Source: Candidatus Colwellbacteria bacterium RIFCSPLOWO2_12_FULL_43_11
GTDB lineage: Bacteria; Patescibacteriota; Minisyncoccia; UBA6257; Colwellbacteraceae
NCBI GenBank assembly: GCA_001817805.1
Contig: MHJB01000001.1
Span: 389-6,714 of the forward strand
Length of the DNA: 6,326 nt
Direction of reading: 5' to 3'
The notes below the pieces were generated by a model, which was given only the letters and a program-made list of their open reading frames with translations, was not told where the DNA came from and made no database searches. The translations under genes were made by a program, and so were the position numbers. This document shows positions 1 to 4,045 of the stretch, in pieces. The first letter of the stretch is position 1; every line of letters starts with the position of its first letter.

Positions 1-1178
1 ACTTTAGTTACCAGAGATGCTGAATTAATTGTTTTATCCGCCGAGACCAAAAATGGAACCGTGGGTGATTCAATGTTGGCTTCGGCTTTCACGGAAAAAT
101 TCTTATCGTTAAGTTTCTTGATGAGATAGCCGCTTCTTAGTTTAATAGAGAACCCGACGGATTTCTCATCCCCCGCGTTTAATAACGTGAGTTCGTTAAA
201 CTGGCTTGAGTCCCAGGTAATGGTTTTTGTAGAAAGGCTGAACTTGGCGTTTCTGGAATCCACAGAACTAAAATCCAACATCTCACCTGAAAGTTTTATT
301 TTTATCAAGACATCCTGAAGAGCTACTTGGGTATTATTCTTATAAATCAGATTGTAATTTAAGGTGTCTCCGGGGTGAGCAATAAAATCGGTTGAACCAT
401 TGATATTAATCTTTAAAGAAAGTGGTGACGGAGAGATAAGAACTTTGGAAACATGTTCCGCTACCATATAATCTTTGCCCATTAAATTAACTATTAACTG
501 AGCCTTAACCTCAAAACTCGCGTCATCGGGGAAATTAACTTTGCCCTTGGCTCTGAATGTTCCGCTGGTGGGGTCGGTTTCTTTGAGCTCTTCGGAAGTT
601 TTGGTGAAGTTCTCCGGGTAGATGATTTTAAACGATAGCTTGGGAGAATTTTCCGGCTTCTTGGCTTTGTAGTCCGCCTTAATATCAAACTCCTCTCCCG
701 AGAAGACTTTTTCGGGAACGTTCAAAGATAAATCAGTTTCAAGGGGTTCGATTGGGATATCAAAAGTTTTGCTTTTTTCAAAATGGGCGGCAATCGTCCC
801 GGGAACATAAGACAGGCTAACAGTGAATTTCCGCGAAGAGTCTCCCGATGGAGTTGCCATTACTTTAAACGTCTCTTGGTGCACGGCGCCTATATCGATG
901 TTACCGACAACCCGCTGAACAATCTTTTTGCCTTCGCCATCTATAATTATGATGTTTTCGGGCACTTCCAGAGTTAGTTTTAAATCATTCAAAATATTAT
1001 TGGAATTATTGCTGAAGTTCACTTTGAAATCGAAAGGCTCACCGATTATATTGGTACCTTCGGTGTTAGCTTGAATATCTATCCCCCCGGAAGAGGCGGC
1101 GGACCAAAAATAAAAGCCGATGCCGGCTACGGCCAGTAAAGATAAAATAATACCAGTTTTAGATCGAAAAAATTTCAT
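1..1178 (-). CDS. Membrane-anchored protein with repeated beta-sandwich (DUF11/CARDB-like) domains, C-terminus cut by window edge
   Basis: The reading frame is open from an ATG at 1178 to the left edge, giving 392 full codons and no stop. It starts MKFFRSKTG, followed by one hydrophobic helix at about residues 9-27. The rest is extracytoplasmic in character, without cysteines or catalytic motifs. It reads as at least three successive beta-rich modules, at about residues 35-140, 145-245 and 250-385. The third has a PGDTLNYNLIYKN segment followed by an ITWD segment, the pattern of DUF11/CARDB-like adhesive domains. The likely role is a surface scaffold or adhesin anchored by its N-terminus (inference). 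The start overlaps the last 20 bp of recO, so the two are probably translated from one mRNA. A purine-rich AAGGGG lies about 18 nt upstream, too far for a normal ribosome binding site. No enzyme function can be claimed. Confidence 0.75.
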   Translation of the reverse strand, partial: MKFFRSKTGIILSLLAVAGIGFYFWSAASSGGIDIQANTEGTNIIGEPFDFKVNFSNNSNNILNDLKLTLEVPENIIIIDGEGKKIVQRVVGNIDIGAVHQETFKVMATPSGDSSRKFTVSLSYVPGTIAAHFEKSKTFDIPIEPLETDLSLNVPEKVFSGEEFDIKADYKAKKPENSPKLSFKIIYPENFTKTSEELKETDPTSGTFRAKGKVNFPDDASFEVKAQLIVNLMGKDYMVAEHVSKVLISPSPLSLKININGSTDFIAHPGDTLNYNLIYKNNTQVALQDVLIKIKLSGEMLDFSSVDSRNAKFSLSTKTITWDSSQFNELTLLNAGDEKSVGFSIKLRSGYLIKKLNDKNFSVKAEANIESPTVPFLVSADKTINSASLVTK

Positions 1179-1689
1179 TGGTTTTAAAACTGAACCCCTT
1201 AAAACACGAGTCGCACAAAAACATTATATCGCGGGGGGCAAAATAGGCAATTTTTTTACTGTTACAGTTATTACAAGTTGCCTCATCGGCATCGTAGCCC
1301 AAAACGCCTATTATGCGCCTGTAAGTCACTTTATCTACCAAGCTATTTTCCAGAATCGCTTCCAACTCATGCCAGAGTTGAAGGTCGGGCATATTAACGG
1401 GAGCAAGTTGGTTAATGAAAGAGAGAAATCTAAGCAGATCCTCTGTTACTTCGACTCGTGTTGATAGAGCATCCACTACCTGATGCCCAGCGCCATTCCT
1501 CTCCACGATTCTTATTTTCGTTAAACTCCCGGGGGTGAGATGTCCGGAAAGCTTAGAGGTGAAACGGCGGATGCTTTTAGCCTTAGCTATAACCTTCCCG
1601 AAATCTTTAGTATAGAGAGTGATTGCGGCATCAAGCTCACCTCTGGGGTCGCGGGCTAAAACTACTGCCTTGGTGTAATGCTCAACCAT
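1159..1689 (-). CDS. recO: DNA repair protein RecO (short form)
   Basis: 176 aa from the ATG at 1687-1689. An in-frame TTG two codons upstream (1695) is possible, but the family normally begins close to this MVEHYTKAVVL segment. Residues 1-75 match the RecO N-terminal OB fold, with an ALSTRVEVTEDLLRF stretch after it. The C-terminal zinc site is intact: CNNC at about 139-142 and CDSC at about 159-162. RecO, working with RecR, loads RecA on SSB-coated single-stranded DNA and anneals complementary strands (family knowledge). At 176 aa it is clearly shorter than the roughly 240 aa of model bacteria, with the helical middle reduced. Its stop lies inside the first codons of the surface-protein gene. 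An extended -10 box sits 9 nt before the ATG and no Shine-Dalgarno is seen. Confidence 0.88.
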   Translation of the reverse strand: MVEHYTKAVVLARDPRGELDAAITLYTKDFGKVIAKAKSIRRFTSKLSGHLTPGSLTKIRIVERNGAGHQVVDALSTRVEVTEDLLRFLSFINQLAPVNMPDLQLWHELEAILENSLVDKVTYRRIIGVLGYDADEATCNNCNSKKIAYFAPRDIMFLCDSCFKGFSFKTNEIFSI

Positions 1690-1698
1690 AATCAATTA

Positions 1699-1707
1699 AT
1701 CATATCA
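1699..1707 (-). promoter_or_regulatory. Probable recO promoter (extended -10)
   Basis: On the minus strand TGATATGAT fits an extended -10 (TG, one base, then TATGAT at 1699-1704). No good -35 lies 16-18 bp upstream; that area is taken by the 1711-1738 hairpin. Only 9 nt separate the -10 from the recO ATG, so the transcript would start at or within about 3 nt of the start codon. Confidence 0.45.
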
Positions 1708-1710
1708 CAG

Positions 1711-1738
1711 CCTGGGCCCCAACCCTCGTTGCCCCAGG
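1711..1738. other. GC-rich imperfect palindrome in the recO / 3D-protein intergenic region
   Basis: CCTGGG at 1711-1716 pairs with CCCAGG at 1733-1738. Inside, CAAC (1720-1723) pairs with GTTG (1728-1731) around a CCTC loop. On the plus strand it is followed by TTTTAT, which looks terminator-like, but no plus-strand gene lies before it. It may be an operator covering the -35 side of the recO promoter, or a stop for antisense transcripts out of recO. Function unknown. Confidence 0.4.
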
Positions 1739-1765
1739 TTTTATGCGGTTTTGTGGCATTTTATC

Positions 1766-1793
1766 TTGACTTTTGCCCTGGTAGAGGTATACT
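1766..1793 (+). promoter_or_regulatory. Sigma70-type promoter of the 3D-domain gene
   Basis: TTGACT (1766-1771) and TATACT (1788-1793) are separated by 16 bp; each matches the consensus at 5 of 6 positions. A start near 1800 gives a leader of about 40 nt, nearly all of it in the hairpin at 1802-1834. Confidence 0.75.
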
Positions 1794-1801
1794 AAACCTA
1801 G

Positions 1802-1834
1802 TAATAAACTCCCTTATAAAGGGAGATTTTATTA
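1802..1834 (+). promoter_or_regulatory. Hairpin filling the 5' UTR of the 3D-domain gene
   Basis: CTCCCTT (1809-1815) and AAGGGAG (1819-1825) form a perfect 7-bp stem with an ATA loop. It is extended by TAATAAA (1802-1808) with TTTATTA (1828-1834) across a 2-nt bulge. The stem ends 6 nt before the ATG. The only purine-rich Shine-Dalgarno-like run, AAAGGGAG, is inside the stem, about 15 nt from the start codon. It could hide the ribosome site, act as an RNA thermometer, or protect the 5' end; these roles are inference. The T-tract after it is broken, so it is a weak attenuator candidate. Confidence 0.5.
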
Positions 1835-1840
1835 CGCAAA

Positions 1841-2281
1841 ATGAGTAAATACATAGTTTTAGCTGCTCTTTTTGTGGTATTGGGAACATTTAAAATAGGG
1901 TTGATGCAAGGTGCTGTCGAGCACTCTAGCGAGACTTTCTATCCAAATTCTTACGAAAGCGCTTTAGTGAACCAAAGCCCCATCGGCCCTGAACCCTGGT
2001 CAGTAAAAGTAAATGTCACAGGTTACTCCTCGAGAGAAGAAGAAACGGACGATACTCCTTTCATCACTGCTTCGGGAACACTTGTGAGACCAGGCGTGGT
2101 AGCCGCTAACTGGCTCCCCTTCGGGACTAAAGTCAGGATTCCTTCAATATTCGGCGACCAAGTCTTCACTGTTGAAGATAGGATGCACCAGAGAAACGCG
2201 AACAAAATGGACATCTGGTTCCCCACCACAGAAGATGCGCTACGGTTCGGTACTAGAACACTCCGAGTCGAGATCTTATAA
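1841..2281 (+). CDS. 3D-domain (RlpA-like double-psi beta-barrel) cell-wall protein
   Basis: 146 aa. Residues 4-22 form a hydrophobic signal or anchor segment, followed by a linker to about residue 52. The C-terminal domain (about 55-146) carries 3D-domain landmarks: VTGYSS, TASGT at 76-80, LPFGTKVRIP at 92-101, VEDRM with D113, KMDIW with D124, and a closing FGTRTLRVEIL. In this family conserved aspartates cluster on a double-psi barrel fold shared with MltA and Stm-type muralytic enzymes, so an extracytoplasmic role in peptidoglycan cleavage or remodelling is likely (family-based inference). The usual aspartate of the VAVDP segment is N90 here (VAANW). The N-terminal helix has no lipobox or clear signal peptidase site. 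It is a single-gene unit with its own promoter and terminator. Confidence 0.82.
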   Translation: MSKYIVLAALFVVLGTFKIGLMQGAVEHSSETFYPNSYESALVNQSPIGPEPWSVKVNVTGYSSREEETDDTPFITASGTLVRPGVVAANWLPFGTKVRIPSIFGDQVFTVEDRMHQRNANKMDIWFPTTEDALRFGTRTLRVEIL

Positions 2282-2284
2282 CAG

Positions 2285-2320
2285 AAAACACCCCTGAGTT
2301 AAATCGAAGGGGTGTTTTTT
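2285..2320 (+). terminator. Rho-independent terminator after the 3D-domain gene, possibly bidirectional
   Basis: AAAACACCCCT (2285-2295) pairs perfectly with AGGGGTGTTTT (2308-2318) around a 12-nt loop, followed by more T residues to 2320. It starts 4 nt after the TAA of the 3D-domain gene. Read on the minus strand the stem ends in TTTTCTGTT, so it may also stop the convergent DUF5652 gene, whose TGA is at 2338-2340. Confidence 0.88.
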
Positions 2321-2337
2321 GTTTTGACTTGGATACT

Positions 2338-2598
2338 TCACTTGTCATGAACAGGATGCTGCTTCTGGCTAAACACATAGAGATACAATATCTCCAAGAT
2401 ACCTACGGTGTTTATCACCAATAGCGCTACAAACCAAACAGTTTCGCCGCGTCTTGCCGCATGCCATAGGGCCATACCCTTCCAGTAGAGCGACCAGGCG
2501 ATAAGCACAAGGAAAAATGTGCCTCCCATACCGGTAAACCAACCGCCACCAAAAGGCATATTGTAGAAGTTCCAGCCTTGCATCATATTTTGCATCAT
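2338..2598 (-). CDS. DUF5652 family two-helix membrane protein
   Basis: 86 aa. After a Met/Gly-rich N-terminus (residues 1-25) come two membrane helices, at about 26-45 and 53-76. They are joined by a short basic turn (WHAARRGE), and the protein ends in a polar tail. The W-x(3)-K-x(2)-ALW-x-AAR-x-G-x(4)-WF-x(3)-L-x-NT-x-GILEILYLY pattern is the signature I recognise as DUF5652, a small integral membrane family of unknown function common in Patescibacteria. Two adjacent ATGs (2598 and 2595) could serve as start; the first is used here. No Shine-Dalgarno is visible. It is a single-gene unit, convergent on the terminator at 2285-2320. Its TGA stop is followed closely by that terminator, which supports TGA being a true stop in this genome. 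Confidence 0.78.
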   Translation of the reverse strand: MMQNMMQGWNFYNMPFGGGWFTGMGGTFFLVLIAWSLYWKGMALWHAARRGETVWFVALLVINTVGILEILYLYVFSQKQHPVHDK

Positions 2599-2641
2599 AG
2601 AATTGAAGTTAATTTTGTTAAATATCTACGACCTTTACTAG

Positions 2642-2669
2642 AGTGTAGCACTTTAAAGTTAAATTTAAA
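2642..2669 (-). promoter_or_regulatory. Weak candidate promoter of the DUF5652 gene
   Basis: On the minus strand TGCTACACT gives an extended -10 (TACACT at 2642-2647). A poor -35, TTTAAA at 2664-2669, lies 16 bp upstream. The -35 side overlaps an inverted repeat, CTTTAAA (2651-2657) with TTTAAAG (2664-2670). The leader would be about 37 nt. Confidence 0.32.
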
Positions 2670-2680
2670 GTCTCTTTATA

Positions 2681-2737
2681 AGATAAAATTTGAGGCACCG
2701 TAGAGGTACCTCAAATTTCATTTGTGCGCGGGAGAGG
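2681..2737 (-). repeat. 57-bp perfect direct repeat, distal copy (detached tRNA-Leu 3' end plus flank)
   Basis: Identical base for base to 2853-2909, at a distance of 172 bp. Read on the minus strand it holds the last 13 nt of tRNA-Leu (3' strand of the T-stem, 3' acceptor strand and discriminator), then the 3' flank with the AAATTTGAGG hairpin (2686-2718). No tRNA body is attached: after a loose T-loop-like match (TCGAAC at 2741-2746) the sequence is unrelated to tRNA-Leu. Confidence 0.93.
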
Positions 2738-2852
2738 TAATCGAACAAAATTTTGTATCCACAAAATTTTCTAAACCCCATCGGTTTTAGTATTTCCGCC
2801 ACGGAGAAACTCCCGTTTCTCCGACCCTCTTCCCGTTCGAATCCTCTCATGC
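2738..2852. other. Structured 115-bp segment between the direct repeats: three consecutive hairpins in a four-way-junction layout
   Basis: Three back-to-back stems are visible. H1 is a perfect 10-bp stem, 2747-2756 with 2761-2770, loop ATCC. H2 is 2771-2778 with 2783-2790, 8 positions with one mismatch, loop CATC. H3 is a perfect 9-bp stem, 2802-2810 with 2815-2823, loop TCCC. They are enclosed by GAGAGG (2732-2737) with CCTCTC (2843-2848) and TCGAAC (2741-2746) with GTTCGA (2835-2840). The whole of 2732-2848 can therefore fold as an outer stem with three arms. It resembles a cloverleaf but does not fit a tRNA: no proper anticodon loop, and no paired T-stem. It could be a mobile palindromic element, the remnant of an integrated element, or a structured RNA. 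No protein gene is credible here. Confidence 0.6.
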
Positions 2853-2909
2853 AGATAAAATTTGAGGCACCGTAGAGGTACCTCAAATTTCATTTGTGCG
2901 CGGGAGAGG
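2853..2909 (-). repeat. 57-bp perfect direct repeat, tRNA-proximal copy
   Basis: Second copy of the sequence at 2681-2737. Its right end (2909) falls exactly at the boundary between the T-stem and T-loop of tRNA-Leu, a common crossover position for tRNA-targeting integrases (family knowledge). The left 44 bp are the tRNA's 3' flank, with the hairpin at 2858-2890. Confidence 0.93.
2858..2890 (-). terminator. Hairpin just downstream of tRNA-Leu, probable terminator or 3' processing barrier
   Basis: AAATTTGAGG (2858-2867) pairs with CCTCAAATTT (2881-2890). After one A/C mismatch, ACC/GGT adds three pairs around a GTAGA loop. On the minus strand it begins 6 nt after the tRNA discriminator base and its 3' arm runs into TTTTATC, a modest T-tract. 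It is the only terminator-like structure after the sensor-rluD-rplS-tRNA unit. An identical copy lies at 2686-2718. Confidence 0.5.
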
Positions 2910-2980
2910 ATTCGAACCTCCAAGAGCTTGCGCCCGCTACCACCTCAAGGTAGTGCGTCTGCCAGTTTCGCCACCCGCGC
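2897..2980 (-). tRNA. tRNA-Leu (anticodon GAG)
   Basis: 84 nt. The acceptor GCGCGGG pairs fully with CCCGCGC; the discriminator is A. The anticodon stem CTACC/GGTAG holds loop TTGAGGT, so the anticodon is GAG (CUC and CUU codons). A 15-nt class II variable arm with a GCAA loop is typical of tRNA-Leu. The T-arm is GGAGG-TTCGAAT-CCTCT. CCA is not encoded. The gene begins 3 nt after the rplS stop codon and must be cut from the same transcript. Its last 13 nt are part of the 57-bp direct repeat. Confidence 0.95.
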
Positions 2981-2983
2981 TTT

Positions 2984-3295
2984 TTAAGAAGACTTTGAGA
3001 CTCTTAATTTTTGTCTAATCTGCTTCTTCGAAATGTACCTGAGGTAATATAACTTGGACCTATGGACTTTCCGAGGCGAACTTAAAATTTCAACTTTAGT
3101 TATAGCCGGTGAATGTATCGGATAAACCTTCTCTACGCCAACATCGGATAATGTTGCTCTAACCGTAAAAGTAGCCCCGATTTCGGTGCCGTGCTTTCTG
3201 GCCAAAACTATCCCATGGAATACTGAACCGCCTTTTTCGTGAACCTTAACATCGGCGCCAGCCTTTATTTTGCTCATTATCTCCTTAGCTATCAT
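2984..3295 (-). CDS. rplS: Ribosomal protein bL19
   Basis: 103 aa, a little shorter than the usual 114-120 aa. Recognised by the L19 core: IKAGADVKVHEKGG, FHGIVLARKHG, TFTVRATLSDVGVEKVYPIHSP, and the near-invariant RSKLYYLR close to the C-terminus (other bacteria have RRAKLYYLR). bL19 binds 23S rRNA at the interface of the 50S and 30S subunits. The start ATG (3293-3295) overlaps the stop of the upstream pseudouridine synthase gene as ATGA, so translation is probably coupled; an internal Met at residue 7 is a less likely start. tRNA-Leu follows after 3 nt. In most bacteria rplS is in the rpsP-rimM-trmD-rplS operon; here it follows an rRNA-modification-type gene instead. Confidence 0.93.
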   Translation of the reverse strand: MIAKEIMSKIKAGADVKVHEKGGSVFHGIVLARKHGTEIGATFTVRATLSDVGVEKVYPIHSPAITKVEILSSPRKVHRSKLYYLRYISKKQIRQKLRVSKSS

Positions 3296-4035
3296 TGTGA
3301 AGCAAGTTTAGCGGACGAAAGGAACTGGGTCAAGTCCGGAGGCAAATCGGCCGTAAGCTTTAACTTCTTGCCTGGCACAGGAGAAAACTCCAAAGAATAG
3401 GCATGAAGAAAGAGTCTATTGAAGCCTTCCACCTTGCCGCCACCGTATAATGGGTCGCCAACTACCGCGTGACCGATTGAAGCCAGGTGAACTCTAATTT
3501 GGTGGGTACGGCCGGTTTTAGGTTTAACTTCCAGTAAGGAATATTCAGGCAGGCCAGCCATGGGGCTAGGCAGGTATTCTTTAACTTTATACTCCGTAAG
3601 AGCCTCTTTAATCATTTTAGCGTTTTTAACGAATACTGTTCTTTTGATGGTTCCCGGTTTTAAACCGATTGGCTTATTAATGAAACCTTCCTTGGGCTCT
3701 ACCCTACCTTTGACCAAAGCCAGATAAGTTTTCTCTACTTCATGATTCTTAAAAAGGTTTTTAAGGTAGATAAAATATTCCTGGTTTTTAGCCAAGAGCA
3801 AAACTCCTGAGGTTTGTTTATCCAGCCGATGCACAATGCCCGATCGCCACCTGGGCAAGTCTCCCACACCCTTAATTTCCGGATATTTCTCCAAAAGCCA
3901 ATCGACTAAGGTGGACTCCGCGATATGTCTTTTTTCTCCGTCTACCGTAACTCTAAAACCGTGTACCAGAAGCCCGGCTGGTTTATTGACCGCCAAAAAA
4001 TTATTATCTTCATAGATGACTTGGATACTGGGCAT
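3292..4035 (-). CDS. RluA/RluD-family pseudouridine synthase, without S4 domain
   Basis: 247 aa. The family converts uridine to pseudouridine in structured RNA, mostly 23S rRNA. Motif I is GIVHRLDKQTSGVLLLAK, with the catalytic aspartate at D72. Also present are an N-terminal VIYEDNNFLAVNKPAGLLVH strand-turn, KTYLALVKG at 102-110, the RTHQIRVHLASIGHAVVGDPLYG block at about 176-198, and LHAYSLEF at 210-217. The N-terminal S4 RNA-binding domain of E. coli RluC and RluD is missing, as is common in single-domain members. The exact target (for example 1911/1915/1917 for RluD) cannot be decided from sequence. It sits 10 nt after the sensor-like gene and overlaps rplS by 4 nt. The stop is TGA followed in frame directly by TAG, a tandem stop. 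Confidence 0.92.
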   Translation of the reverse strand: MPSIQVIYEDNNFLAVNKPAGLLVHGFRVTVDGEKRHIAESTLVDWLLEKYPEIKGVGDLPRWRSGIVHRLDKQTSGVLLLAKNQEYFIYLKNLFKNHEVEKTYLALVKGRVEPKEGFINKPIGLKPGTIKRTVFVKNAKMIKEALTEYKVKEYLPSPMAGLPEYSLLEVKPKTGRTHQIRVHLASIGHAVVGDPLYGGGKVEGFNRLFLHAYSLEFSPVPGKKLKLTADLPPDLTQFLSSAKLASQ

Positions 4036-4045
4036 TATAAGATAT

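Noticed and set aside
1120..1464. A 114-codon plus-strand open frame opposite recO
   Set aside because: It is the antisense shadow of recO, whose OB-fold segments and two CxxC pairs are clear on the other strand.
2338..2340. Possible recoding of TGA (as in Gracilibacteria/Absconditabacteria)
   Set aside because: Reading through this TGA adds only residues encoded by the terminator region, and the other TGA stop (3292-3294) is followed at once by TAG. Conserved Gly positions use normal codons.
2725..2850. A second complete tRNA on either strand
   Set aside because: Only the 13-nt 3' end matches tRNA-Leu. The would-be T-stem does not pair, no loop has T before a plausible anticodon, and the length of about 120 nt is wrong.
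2665..2886. A 73-codon minus-strand open frame through the repeat region
   Set aside because: It runs through both copies of the direct-repeat hairpin and all three internal stems. Its composition is dictated by the palindromes, it has no recognisable domain and no start signal.
2681..2909. CRISPR array
   Set aside because: Only two repeats, 57 bp long with a 115-bp interval that is itself structured, and no cas genes nearby.
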